Shown: positions 32,641 to 43,706, counted from the stretch's first letter. The stretch: 64,000 bases of DNA from Guillardia theta CCMP2712 (GCF_000315625.1 NW_005434528.1:40843-104842), one strand, 5' to 3'. Program-made: numbers and translations. The notes: generated by a model not told the origin, from the sequence alone.

Positions 32641-33502
32641 GTTTCGCACCATCATACCCATGTCGTAGAGATGTGCGTTGGAACTAACGATCTGTTGCAA
32701 GATCATTGACAAGTACTTCATCCTTGTCGGCCTAGAGCTACTGCAGCACCATTGGGCGTCTTTTGCTATCTGCTCAGACCGAGTCAGGTGAGTTGCCGCG
32801 CCTGACTCAGTAACCCCTAAGCCCTCATCGGTCGGATTGAGATGGGCAGCTTGGTATCCTCCCACGAGCTAATGCTCAGCCGCTTCAATAACTCGAAAGA
32901 AGAAGCCAATGTCTGAGCCGAGAGGCAAATATTGCACAGTGTATGACAACGAGTCATGGATAGGACAGGTCAAGTACCAAATGCTCGCAAGTGGAGCCCA
33001 TTCATTCAGCCAGTACTCTCCTGCTCGCTGCAGATGCAGCAGCTGGAGCAATCCAGTCTTGCACTTGCATGCAACATGTCCGAGCAAGTCGATGCGCCTT
33101 CTCACGCAAGCGCACTGAAGTCATGAGGAGCATCTACCCTTAGCTGAAAGTGCTTAGAGGATGACCCCTGGTGCGAGAGAGGCTCATCAGTACGGGTAGT
33201 TTCCTCATTCCTGGTCAGAAGCGGAGCAGAAGCTTGCGAGAAGCGAGAGCTCGCACGATGCGAGTGTGTTCGAGCATCAGAGAGCACTAGCGCTAGTCCT
33301 TCCCTTAGCATATAGAAGGATCAGCCTCTTCAGCTAGAATGGGCTGTTCTCTCCTCATGTTGTATCACTACACTGCACCTTTATGTGCGATCCAGTGGAG
33401 AGATGCAAGGCTTGCTAATAATAATAGTCATCATGCAGTCCCACTAGGATCCTATAGCAGGGGGCATGCGGATGGGCGAAGCTTGATGGCATGGGCGACG
33501 GA

Positions 33503-33516
33503 GTGCTAATTAGCAC
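33503..33516. promoter_or_regulatory. 14-bp palindrome conserved in both duplicated copies
   Basis: GTGCTAATTAGCAC is a perfect palindrome; the same 14 bases occur at 59340-59353. The surrounding blocks have diverged by indels. A protein-binding site is possible but unproven. Confidence 0.4.
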
Positions 33517-34139
33517 GTTCGGTGCCAATTCATGAGAAAACAAAGCACTAGGTATGTTATTCACAACCTTCGTGATCAGCGGGTGTGATGCTTGGAATCG
33601 TCCTGAAGCTCATATCTTTGCGAAGATTTGGCAAGGAGTACTCCAATAAGTGCGTGAAACGCACGAAGTCAGCAGGGGAATCGTGATAGCCATGGGTGTG
33701 GCATAGGCTGCTAAGTGCTAAACAGCCCTGCAACAAAACCTTCTGAGAGCAAAATGGTGCTTGGATGGGAGGCAGAAATCAGGACATCTTCAAAGTAGAG
33801 TACCTTAATCATCGTGGCCCTTTGACATCTTGATCCTATCCTAGCATCACTGATCTTGCATTTGATAACAGGATGATTGATTGTCGTAGATCATAGGCAT
33901 CGTCGATGATTCGAGCTTTCTCTGACCCTAGCATCGTTGATCCCAGGACAAAGCATTGTTGATCGTAGCATATGGTCACCTTAATCTCAGCATCTTTGAT
34001 CCATGCAGCACTCTGACAGCCTCTGCCCACCGAAGATGCTGCAGGCATCTTGCCATTCTTGCTGCACGTATTGCGCTCTCATGCTGACAGTCCTTGGGCA
34101 AACCCCAGTGCGAGCTGAGTTGCACCTCAGGGTGAATCG

Positions 34140-34830
34140 AGCTTTTAGCACGGGGGAGGTCAGGTGGAGGAGGTGAGGGGGTGACGGGTGGAGGGTGAGA
34201 AAGGGAGAGTGAAGGGGTGGTCATCAGATTATTGACCTCAGGTGGAGAAGGTGAGGGTGGACGAGTGGAGGTAGAGGGAACGTCTTCCTTGTCCCCCTGA
34301 AACCCTCCCCCCCTGCCCCCCTCCCCCGTTCTTCCCGTCAGGTGGACAGGGTGAGCCGTGACAGGGGTTGAACAATTTTTTTTTTTCAGGGTGAATTCGA
34401 GAACTTCAGGTGGAGGGGGTGGAGGAAAGAGCGGGTGACGGGTGTGTGGTTGCACGAGTTTCCGTGCAACCAGGTGGAGGAGGTGGTCTCAAATACTACT
34501 GACACTGACTGGGTGAGGGTGGTGGACGGGGGGGGGGGGGGTGCCATCTCGTGTCTGTCACGGACCTTTCTTGGCCGTAAAGTATTTGTACGGGGTGGAG
34601 ATAGATTATATAAAATTCGGTTTGTGACTTTTTGATTCGGTGAGGGGTGGGTTAACAGAAGCTAGCTACCCCTGACCTGCTGAGGTTTCCCTTGGTGAAC
34701 CAAGGGTAGGGTAGTCACGATGAGCTGGAGGGGGTGGACACATGAGGGGTCTACTAAGGTGTGAGTATAATGAACGGGCAGGTGGAGAGGGGGGGAGGGG
34801 TAGCTGATCGAAGGCTCAGGGCACGGGTAG
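34140..34830 (+). repeat. CAGGTGGA-type degenerate array, G-rich
   Basis: About seven copies of CAGGTGGA followed by GG/AAGGTGAG-like sequence occur (for example near 34163, 34229, 34341, 34407, 34470 and 34780). Similar units appear upstream of copy 2 at 60095-60400. G-runs are frequent. No gene was recognised. Confidence 0.6.
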
Positions 34831-35050
34831 TAGGGTGGTGTTCGTGAGCAAAGGCCGAATTTCCGAGGTAGGGACCGTCCGAAACAGCACTGGAAGAGGG
34901 GTCCATAGGGTCGGGGGTGGTGTGGCTTTTCAAGAATGTTCTTCTGACCCTTCAGTACCCCTGCGGTCTCTGGAGTTCCTACAGGTGGGCTGGTACCCCC
35001 CCACCCTCCCTTGGAAAATACCTGGCAATCACCTCGATTACCGTCACATG

Positions 35051-35068
35051 GGGTAGGGTACCCTACCC
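35051..35068. promoter_or_regulatory. 18-bp palindrome upstream of Ser/Thr-rich gene, copy 1
   Basis: GGGTAGGGTACCCTACCC is a perfect palindrome about 140 bases before the ATG at 35205. Copy 2 has the 16-bp core GGTAGGGTACCCTACC at 60607-60622, about the same distance before its ATG. Confidence 0.5.
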
Positions 35069-35204
35069 TAAATGCCGATTTCATGTTCAAAGTTCGATGG
35101 CTCTGTCTTGATTTTTGAAATTATTGCGATAAATTTCAGAGTTGCTACCATGAGTGAACCTTTCGACCCCCGCTGGATAGGTCCGCTGTGCTCAGGATCA
35201 GCGC

Positions 35205-38200
35205 ATGGGGATGTTGGGGGCTACGAGCATGCAGACGAGGGTTGCGGCGGTGTGGGGGAGGAAGACACTTGTATGGCATCTTCTTGTGATGTGCTCACTT
35301 GTACCTCTCACCTGCTCTGAGAGTAATCCCTCGGAATCTTCGTTCATTTCAAGTACTCCGATCATTTCTTCCTCCTCCTCCTCTACTCCGGTCATCTCAT
35401 CGTCTACTACTTCGAATACTGCGGTAATCTCGTTCTCGACTGATACAAACACTCCGGTCATCTCCTCCTCTTCCTCTACTCCGGTCATCTCCTCCTCCTC
35501 CTCCTCCTCTACTCCAGTCTTCTCCTCCTCCTCATCTACTCCGGTCGTCTCCTCCTCTTCCTCTACTCCAGCCTTCTCCTCCTCCTCCTCCTCCTCTACT
35601 CCAGTCTTCTCCTCCTCCTCCTCTACTCCAGCCTTCTCCTCCTCCTCCTCTACTCCGGTCGTCTCCTCCTCCTCCTCTACTCCGGTCATCTCCTCCTCCT
35701 CTACTCCGGTCGTCTCCTCCTCCTCCTCTACTCCGGTCATCGCCTCCTCCTCCTCCTCTACTCCAGCCTTCTCCTCCTCCTCCTCTACTCCGGTCGTCTC
35801 CTCCTCCTCCTCTACTCCGGTCATCTCCTCCTCCTCCTCTACTCNNNNNNNNNNNNNNNNNNNNNNNNNNNNNNNNNNNNNNNNNNNNNNNNNNNNNNNN
35901 NNNNNNNNNNNNNNNNNNNNNNNNNNNNNNNNNNNNNNNNNNNNCTCCTCCTCTACTCCAGCCTTCTCCTCCTCCTCCTCCTCCTCTACTCCAGTCTTCT
36001 CCTCCTCCTCCTCTACTCCAGCCTTCTCCTCCTCCTCCTCTACTCCGGTCGTCTCATCGCATACGACGTCAACTACTCCGGTCATCTCATCGACTCCAGA
36101 AAGTACTCCGGTCATCGCCTCCTCCTCCTCCTCTACTCCGGTCGTCTCATCGTCTACTACGTCGACTACTCCGGTCGTCTCATCGACCCCAGAAAGTACT
36201 CCGGTCATCTCCTCCTCCTCCTCTACTCCTGTACTTATTTCCTCCTCCTCTACTCCGGTCGTCTCCTCCTCCTCTACTCCGGTCATCGCCTCCTCCTCCT
36301 CCTCTACTCCGATCGTCTCCTCCTCCTCCTCTACTCCAGCCTTCTCCTCCTCTTCCTCCTCTACTCCGGTCGTCTCATCGTCTACTACGTCGACTACTCC
36401 GGTCGTCTCATCGGCTCCAGAAAGTACTCCGGTCGTCTCCTCCTCCTCTACTCCAGCCTTCTCCTCCTCTTCCTCTACTCCGGTCGTCTCATCGTCTACT
36501 ACGTCGACTACTCCGGTCGTCTCATCGTCTACGACGTCGACTACTCCGGTCGTCTCATCGTCTACGACGTCGACTACTCCGGTCGTCTCATCGTCTACGA
36601 CGTCAACTACTCCGGTCGTCTCATCGTCTACGACGTCGACTGCTCCGGTCGTCTCATCGTCTACGACGTCGACTACTCCGGTCGTCTCATCGTCTACTAC
36701 GTCAACTACTCCGGTCGTCTCATCGTCTACGACGTCGACTACTCCGGTCGTCTCATCGTCTACGACGTCGACTACTCCGGTCGTCTCATCGTCTACGACG
36801 TCGACTACTCCGGTCGTCTCATCGTCTACGACGTCGACTACTCCGGTCGTCTCATCGTCTACACGTCGACTACTCCGGTCGTCTCATCGTCTACACGTCG
36901 ACTACTCCGGTCGTCTCATCGTCTACGACGTCGACTACTCCAGTCGTCTCATCGTCTACGACGTCGACTACTCCGGTCGTCTCATCGTCTACCTTTAGTA
37001 CACCATCCTTGAGTACTCCCGTGCCGACTCTTCAGTTGTGTGGAAACGGAGTTCTCGACCCTGGTGAGACTTGTGATGATGGAAACACAATCTCTGGCGA
37101 TGGTTGCAGCTCGCTGTGTCGAGTTGAGCCATACTGGACCTGCAGCAATCCGGTGGAGACCACGGAGGAGATCTTCTCGTCGCCTGTGACCAGCACACCT
37201 GTGCAAACAACGCCTGTACTGCAGATGACCGAGCATCTGTCTCTGTGTACATGGCTTGCTACTCCCCAGTGGACCGGACTCTCCGTGCTGAGCGGCTCAA
37301 CGTACGCAACGATGCTGAACCAGCTGACCATCTTCTTGACTTCCAACTTTCCTCTCAAGGTTGGAAGCAATTTCTCCATCATTGGTCTCAATGTCACTAT
37401 CGACGGCAACCCCGACAATGTCTCAGTCTCAGGCAATGACATATTGTCTTATGCTCTCTGGTCGGATACAGCGGGCAAGCTTACCGTGTTTGTCAAGGCT
37501 GAGGTCAACTCCACTTCCTTCACTGTGCAGGTCGTCAACCCATCATACGGCAGAGATCCGATCACGCTTGGCGCTGTGTGCTCGGACTGTGTGAGCTTTG
37601 CTCCTTCCTATCTGGTCTACAATGCAAACCTCACAAGCGGCCTCGCCACAGTCGCCCTCGCACCCAGCTCTTGCACGAAGGACAGCCAAGGGATCGCACT
37701 GTACGGCAGCAGCTGTCAGTACAAATGCTACGGTGTGGTCACAGATAAATATTGTGTCTGCAATGCGGGGCAGTTCGGGCCAGGCTGCTCTCAGAGTCTG
37801 GGAACTCCTTCTCAGGTGCAAACAAAGTCCATTCCGCCAGGTGAGGCAGCGACTATCTCAGGATCGGGCGGGCTCTCGGTGAGTCTTCCAGCTGGGGCTC
37901 TGCTGGGGTCTCAGACCATTAGCGTGGCGGTCTACGACGTGTCAAATCTTAACCTATCTCAAGGAACTACGGAGACGCTTGTACCAGCTGGGCCCGTGAT
38001 CATCTTTACTCCAGCTGGTCTGCGGTTCAAGAAGCCGATAACCATCCGCATCCCGTACAATCCTGACAAGATACCTGCAAATCTTCGACCCTACGTGTTC
38101 TACTACAACTCATCGTCATTGAATCCGTGGGAGCGACAGATTTCTACCCCAAGACCGAACGCGACTCCTCCGGTCTTGGAGGCTTTGATCGATCATTTTT

Positions 38201-39177
38201 CGGGGTTTACTCCTCTTGGTGCAAATCCTCCCTCGAATAGCGATTCATCTTCTCTGGCTCCTTCGTCGACTGGTTTGACCACAAGCTCGACGACTAGCTT
38301 ATCCACTCCATCCCCTCTCTCGCCCTCGCCCTCGCCCTCTCCTACTCCTCTTTCTCCTATTCCATCTCCTTCACCTACTCCTTCTTCTCCTTCATCTCCT
38401 TCTCCTCCCTCTCCGAATGTTCCTCCACCACCGCCTTCTCCATCAGGAGGTGGCGGCGGTGGTGGTGGAGGTGGTGGAGGCGGAGGCGGAGGCGGCGGCG
38501 GTGGTGGAGGTGGAGGTGGAGCTCCAAGTCCGCCTTCAGCCCCAGCTGCTCCACCTACTTACACAGCCTCAAGCTCGGCCTCCGGCTTTGCGGTTCGATT
38601 GCAGGTCGTCTCGCCCATGTCAGACACCTTCTTCAGCTCCAACTCCGACCAGATCAAGCAAGCGCTGGCGGAGGGACTCAGACTCAACGTCGCCGATGTC
38701 AACAGCCCGACGGTCATCGGATACGTGCAACGACGGTCCAACCAATCTCTCTCTTTCTCGGCAGACTTGAAGGTGGACAACCCCTTGGGCTTTGTCGAGT
38801 CAGTACAAGCCAACGCATCTCAGACGTTGACGAGATTGAACGTGGCTTTCTCGCAGAGGAGCATCCCCGACGCTACATCTTTCAGCATATCATTGATACC
38901 GCCGCCTGCTCTGTCCTCGGGCGCGATCGCGGGGATCGCCATCGGGTCAGTGGGAGCAGGGCTGGTGCTGGTGGCTATCGGCTGGATGGTCTACAAGGAG
39001 AGGAAGAGAAGGAATGTGGAGAAGCGATACGCTATCTCTGAGCCGCCTGCACAACAAGCAGCTCCGCTTCCTGTTCAAGAGTCTCCAGTAAGTGCAGATG
39101 GCTTCAGCGTAAGCAGTCAGTTCGTTGTAGAACCGACCTTTCAAAATCAAGGTTTTCACTACTACAGATGGAGCTGA
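35205..39177 (+). CDS. Ser/Thr-rich DUF4215 membrane protein, copy 1, frameshifted
   Basis: The N-terminus has a signal peptide (VWHLLVMCSLVPLTC). A minisatellite region encodes STPVVSS/SSTTSTTPVVSS repeats, interrupted by 100 N. Two adjacent 32-bp units near 36856 and 36888, where neighbours are 33 bp, shift the frame by -2 in total, so translation from 35205 ends at 36998. The downstream frame (37009-39177) continues with LCGNGVLDPGETCDDGN (DUF4215-type Cys-rich repeat), an EGF-like CVCNAGQFGPGC, a ZU5-like segment with GGLSVSLPAGAL, Pro- and Gly-rich stretches, a membrane helix (AIAGIAIGSVGAGLVLVAIG) and a short basic-started tail. The design suggests a cell-surface, heavily O-glycosylated protein. 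Either the gene is broken or the frameshift is a sequencing error. Confidence 0.8.
35845..35944. other. Assembly gap (100 N) in Ser/Thr minisatellite
   Basis: A run of exactly 100 N, probably of arbitrary size. The Ser/Thr frame is the same on both sides. The true repeat number in copy 1 is unknown. Confidence 1.
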
Positions 39178-39308
39178 GGCCCTGACATGTCTTGAATTTT
39201 GAAAAACACAACAAAATCTAATAATCTTCTGTAACTACAATGATGAACTGTGATTTGAAAGCAAATAGATTTAACATGAAACTCGACACACACATTCGCT
39301 TTTGTTCA

Positions 39309-40496
39309 TCAGACGATTACGTGTCCAAAACCAGGTGGGCGTGCAACAAGAAGATTATCCTCGTAAAACTTCAGCCCTTGTACGATCATGTCCAGAGAAA
39401 CAGATGAAGCTCCATGTATCGGCTGTAGACTTCCACTGGACGGTCCCATCGGCGGTCGGTTTGACACTGACACTGCATGGAGATAAAGGCGGATCCTTGC
39501 AGCTTGTGGCTTGTCCTGGAGGAGGATACCAAGCTCTTGATCGGAGTTGATCAGGATCTTGTCGCCATCGTCATCTATGTAGCTTAGCTGCAAGCAGCTC
39601 GTTGGGAGGCCCTTGAGATCTTCACTAAAAGCGCTTTGAAGTCCTTCCATCACCATCCTGTAACCACCTACAGGATTGCCAAGATGATCGAAGTCAAAGC
39701 TCCAATTGAGATGTCTGAAGACAGCTTCTTTCTCTCTTTGTACAAGAGATACCTTGAAGTTCATCTCACGATGTCTCAAGGAGCTGGAAGTCTGCGCCCC
39801 TGACTTTGGCATGAACGAGTGTTCAAATGATAACCGCGTAGGAGAAGTTTCGTTCGATTCGACGTGCGCGTTGCGACTCGTTCTGCGAGGCCTTGAGAGG
39901 CCATGACGCTTGATAAACCGAGAGTACCAGCCATGAGACGCTTTGAAGTCTGACACCCCCATCTCGCTTGCCACTTTCATCGCACACTTGCAAATCTGTG
40001 ACCTGCATCCCAACCCAAGACCGGCCTCTACTATGCATTCATGGATTCGCTTCTCCAGTTCTAGATGTGAATCGTTGGGAGCATAGCGCTTGATGCTCGC
40101 ATGAAGACCACAACCAGATATGTATTTCAGTCTGCAAACATTCTCGGCCTTGAGAATTTTAGATATTGCGGATCTGCTCTTCCCAAACATCGTTGCGAGC
40201 TGGCCCTGGGTCATGAAGACTTCAGGGTTTGTTGAAGTATAGCACTTGATGATTTCCATCTTCTCTCCAAGAGTCAGGTTGCTCTTCTTGTTGTCAGCTT
40301 TCTTACATGAACCGCGGTCTGCCTTTGTCGTCTCCTTTGCTAGACTTGGCATGTTTCGAGCCCCTGACTCTGCAGATTCTTGTTGAAGAGAGGATTGCTG
40401 ATCCATTGGAGGTGAGAAGAGACAAGGTTGCAGGTTCCCAAGGCCGCACAACTTGGCGAGAGTGTCGAAGTTCTTCATAGGCAGAAGTGTTTGCAT
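39309..40496 (-). CDS. CENP-B-type HTH and PB1 domain protein
   Basis: 395 codons without introns; ATG at 40496. Residues ~73-116 form a Psq/CENP-B N-terminal HTH (LTLGEKMEIIKCY, then QLATMFGKSRSAISKIL). Residues ~145-200 form a second CENP-B-type HTH (HLELEKRIHECIVEAG...SHGWYSRFIKRHGLSRPR). Residues ~300-345 resemble a PB1 domain with an acidic OPCA-like loop (LSYIDDDGDKILINSDQELG). Pogo/Tigger transposases share the two HTH modules, but no DDE nuclease is present, so it looks like a domesticated DNA-binding protein joined to a protein-interaction module. A nuclear role is expected. It converges on the Ser/Thr-rich gene (stops about 130 bases apart). Confidence 0.82.
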   Translation of the reverse strand: MQTLLPMKNFDTLAKLCGLGNLQPCLFSPPMDQQSSLQQESAESGARNMPSLAKETTKADRGSCKKADNKKSNLTLGEKMEIIKCYTSTNPEVFMTQGQLATMFGKSRSAISKILKAENVCRLKYISGCGLHASIKRYAPNDSHLELEKRIHECIVEAGLGLGCRSQICKCAMKVASEMGVSDFKASHGWYSRFIKRHGLSRPRRTSRNAHVESNETSPTRLSFEHSFMPKSGAQTSSSLRHREMNFKVSLVQREKEAVFRHLNWSFDFDHLGNPVGGYRMVMEGLQSAFSEDLKGLPTSCLQLSYIDDDGDKILINSDQELGILLQDKPQAARIRLYLHAVSVSNRPPMGPSSGSLQPIHGASSVSLDMIVQGLKFYEDNLLVARPPGFGHVIV

Positions 40497-40765
40497 GGCT
40501 GATGAACAAGCAGCTGGTCCTACCCGCCCTCAGAGGATAGGTCCACCAGACCACCCCACCCCCCTCGACCTCCTCGCTGCTTAAAACTAAACTCTCTGTA
40601 GTAAGAAACTCTTTCTTTTTCTTTTTTGGCCCCCAAAGGAGGTTCTCGTGAGCCAGAAGATTTGCACTACAATTTTGAAATGTCATTCACAAATTTGAAT
40701 ATCTGTATGTGCCAAAATTTCGATGTGTCAAGATCATGATGTAGGCAAGCCTCCTGACTCTCCTC

Positions 40766-40801
40766 ATTGTCCTCGTACTGATTTTAACTTAACTTTGAGT
40801 A
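40766..40801 (-). repeat. Dispersed motif (ACTCAAAGTTAAG type)
   Basis: The reverse complement carries CTCAAAGTTAAGTTAAA followed by ATCAGTACGAGGAC, as at 8728-8763. It lies in the 5' flank of the CENP-B/PB1 gene. Confidence 0.7.
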
Positions 40802-41026
40802 ACGATGTAGGCAGAACCGGATGTTTCTTTCAAACTTCGAGTCCTAATTTCTATCCATGATAGAAATTTACTATCTGATTTCAAGTTCTAAGCATGGCGT
40901 TTATTCAAACTTGTTGAAACACGAGATAACTCGGAGTTCAGCACCGGGGGGAGGGCCGGGCCCTGGGTCATTCGGAGGATACTACGGACCTACCTCAAAG
41001 ACATCTCCACCTCTATTCATATCGTC

Positions 41027-42404
41027 GTGGATATCGTCAGACAGTATCCCACTAACCTTCAGAGGAAGCGATTGTGCGGTCAAGGTCCAGACATCTCCCC
41101 ACCGCGGCCGGATGTCACAGCACTGCGTACAGGGATGAAGCCTGATGATGCACGCGCACCTACAGGCAATGAGTCTTCAGCGGTCAAGAATCGTCTTCTT
41201 GATGCGAATCCTTCCTCCGCCGAGGATACCAGCTTTCCTCAGTCTACATTGACAGTGGAGCCGATCCAGTTTCCCTATCATCCGAGGAAGCGATTGTGTG
41301 AACAAGGTCCAGACATCTCCCCTCCGCGGCCGGATGTTACATCACTGCGTACAGGGATGAAGCCTGATGATGCACGCGCATGCACAATGAATCCTGTTGC
41401 AATCATGGACTCAGTCGTGGACCACACACTTGATCTCCAACACAAAGTCTGGAGAACTCGAACCGAATGTACCTCTTACATTGAACATATCAACATGCGA
41501 GACGGCCACAAAGAAGTTCGACAACCGCAAGTTCCGACGTTGCACGGGACCCGTGGATACGTGTTGAAGTGTACTTGCTTGACATGCCCGTGAGACAATG
41601 TCGAACATTCTTTCTTCCCTCTCACTCACCTTTCCCGCCAGGTATAACATTGTCATCGCGAGGAAATATAGCAAGAAACAAGTTGGAGGGGAATATTTCA
41701 CTGTGAAATTCTCTGCCTCAACTCTTTATCACCATGATTGTACGTCCCAACGGGAAGTATCTGTTGCGTACCTGATAGGTCTGCCCTGTTTCCGCATTAT
41801 GGTAGCTTTCTGTGCTGGTAACAATGCCGGGGAGCGTCGTATGACAGCAGTTCAGCTTCGTCACCTCCTCAAAATGCAACACGGTGTCGCAGCCAGTGAA
41901 GTGGAAGCTGACAACCAACGTGAAGCCACATGGCTGACGACAGGGTTGGCCTGTGTGAAACATACAGGCTTCTTGAAATATCTCCGCTACAAATGGCAGA
42001 CAGACGATAGCTTAGAGAGTACATACGAGAAGCGAGTTATGAGAGAAGGACAGGTTCACTTACGTTGCATATGACCAGGTGCAACGCTGATGGTGTATCG
42101 GCAGGTGCCAATTCAGGAAGATAGCACATCATGTGCAATATTTCTGTGTGTAATCGCCAACAATGTAGCTGCTGGAGAGGGCATCGACAACTTTGGACAG
42201 AAGGACATACCCCTCATACGACAAGGAATAGCTAAGTTGCTGAGGGGGTTGTATGGGTATGGGAACTGGGATGAGGCAGACGGCAACGGTTCAAGAGGCT
42301 CCGATACTGGCAGTGGTGTGTTTCATCAAGCAAAAGCATCACACAGTGAACCCGCTGCTGCCACGGCCGAAGTCAGGGTGATGTCAGCTATAGAGATAAT
42401 GTGA
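41027..42404 (+). CDS. MULE-transposase-like N-terminus with Ulp1-like C-terminal piece, probably decayed
   Basis: 41027-41590 joins in frame to 41643 on (CC|GTGAGA donor, CCGCCAG acceptor), giving CTCLTCPYNIVIARKYSKK. A possible zinc site is CxCxxC with a later HHDC. ERRMTAVQLRHLLKMQHGV follows, resembling the region before the catalytic core in Mutator-like transposases. The frame ends at 42074. A second frame (42090-42404) has VPIQEDSTSCAIFLCVIANN and DIPLIRQGIAKLL, like the Cys-containing end of Ulp1/SENP proteases. The DDE transposase core and the Ulp1 His/Asp part are absent. QGPDISPPRPDVT plus LRTGMKPDDARA occurs twice near the start. Some Mutator elements carry Ulp1 domains, which fits; a decayed copy is most likely. 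Confidence 0.5.
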
Positions 42405-42569
42405 ACCAAGTGTTGATTACTATTGAATACGTGAATAGTACAGTATGAACGAGAATGACTCAATGTACTTACTGTAGGTGGGACTCCCAGGAATTGCCGT
42501 AAGACCAGGCTGCGACAGGAGGCTAGTGCCACTGCCACGGAACGTACCCTTCCCGGTGACGGTTGTCGG

Positions 42570-42800
42570 GGACAAGCCGCTCAGCAGCCGCAACCGCGGC
42601 AGCTACGTGACCGGCAGCCGCTCACCCTCCGACTCCGACTGACGGTTCCGAAGTTCATCGGATGAAGATGCTGCCGATGAGTCGAAACAGTCTCCGAAGA
42701 CGCGGCGCCGCTCCTGTGACGGCGACCAGGGAAACGGCGGGGCCCGGGCCCCGGGGCCGGCCAAGCCGGGCAGACTCTCTTGCCGGACTCCGGGAGTCCC
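42570..42800. repeat. GC-rich dispersed tract, left of copia insertion
   Basis: CCG/GGCC-rich sequence ending in the target duplication GTCCC (42796-42800). Together with 51747-52085 and 55255-55330 it appears to be one dispersed repeat split by two retrotransposons. Confidence 0.65.
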
Positions 42801-43685
42801 TGTTGAAGCACCTTATAGGAGGAAGCTTCACCTCAGACAATGCCAAGTAATCGACGTGGCTCAAGTGCACAGATGCTTAGAGCCTCGGAATGCATCCCTG
42901 GAGAAGACAGCAACAGCTACAATAAGGACGACGTAGGAGAATCATGAAGAAGACAGCAAGAACTTAGGACTCGTGGATGGCAGCAGGAGATAAGCGAGTC
43001 AGCTTATATCAGTCCACGACAGGACAGCAGATGACACGGTGGCAGGATACGGCTACGCTCAAGGGGAGATTGGAAGTATCACCCCTGAAGTCATGGACAT
43101 GGGAGAACAAGGGGTCTGATCAAAGAAGACAGTACTATCATGATCATCTTAGCGGAGGACATACAAGGAATGCACGAGACCACCTCCAAGCATGCTCCTA
43201 CGGAGACACAGGACCTGTCAAGGTCAAGGGAGCAGCTACGTCAACTTCACAGAGAGCGTTGGATGAGAATCGAAGACCTCGTCATGTCAAGCCTATGACT
43301 CTTTCTCAGGGGACCCTCAAGGTACGGAACCAGGCCTCGGACCGGTCGAAGAATCATATCGCAGATAAGAAGCGTAGAGTACCGGTAGTGGTAGTTCCTA
43401 GGACCGGGCAGTCCCTATTTTAGGGACCGAGGAAGAGGAAGAAGGGGCGCACGCATTTGCAGGACAGGGAAAGGAGAACGAGGTGTATGGTCTCTGTGAG
43501 ACTGGATTGCTTGAAGTAAACAAGCTTGACCATCCATACCAATCTCTTATCACCTCCGTTTGTTCTCTGTATCCTGATATCTTTCCTGCGCGGCCATTCG
43601 TGATATCTATTACCACTGCTACAGAAACTTGCAGTCGACTGTGTCACCACGGTCTGTGGAGAGAAGGTTACTGGGAACTTCAACA
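42801..43685 (+). repeat. 5' LTR of copia element (885 bp)
   Basis: TGTTGAAG...CTTCAACA ends. Compared with the 927-bp LTRs of the relative at 52086-55254 it lacks about 42 bp near its 3' end (between TTGCAGTCG and ACTGTGTCACC). It contains a 148-codon open frame (42977-43423). Confidence 0.95.
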
Positions 43686-43706
43686 TATTCTAAAAATTTT
43701 AGAATA
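43686..43706. promoter_or_regulatory. Palindrome at the primer-binding-site position
   Basis: Immediately after the 5' LTR, arms TATTCTAAAA and TTTTAGAATA flank a single A. The same sequence follows the LTR in the non-autonomous element. No obvious match to a tRNA 3' end (TGG...) is seen here, where copia elements normally prime. Confidence 0.55.

Larger units (their letters stand above)
32640..37442 (+). repeat. Segmental duplication, copy 1
   Basis: Blocks match 58710-63995 in the same order and orientation: 32655-33110 with 58725-59185; about 33500-33535 with 59337-59372; 33750-34140 with 59630-60040; 34845-35330 with 60405-60880; and the Ser/Thr-rich/DUF4215 gene. Between blocks the copies differ by indels of up to several hundred bases. 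The ~480-bp first block looks nearly identical by eye. Confidence 0.9.

Noticed and set aside
35051-35068. Telomere-like TAGGGTA sequence
   Set aside because: A short palindrome, not a tandem telomeric array; treated as a possible regulatory site.
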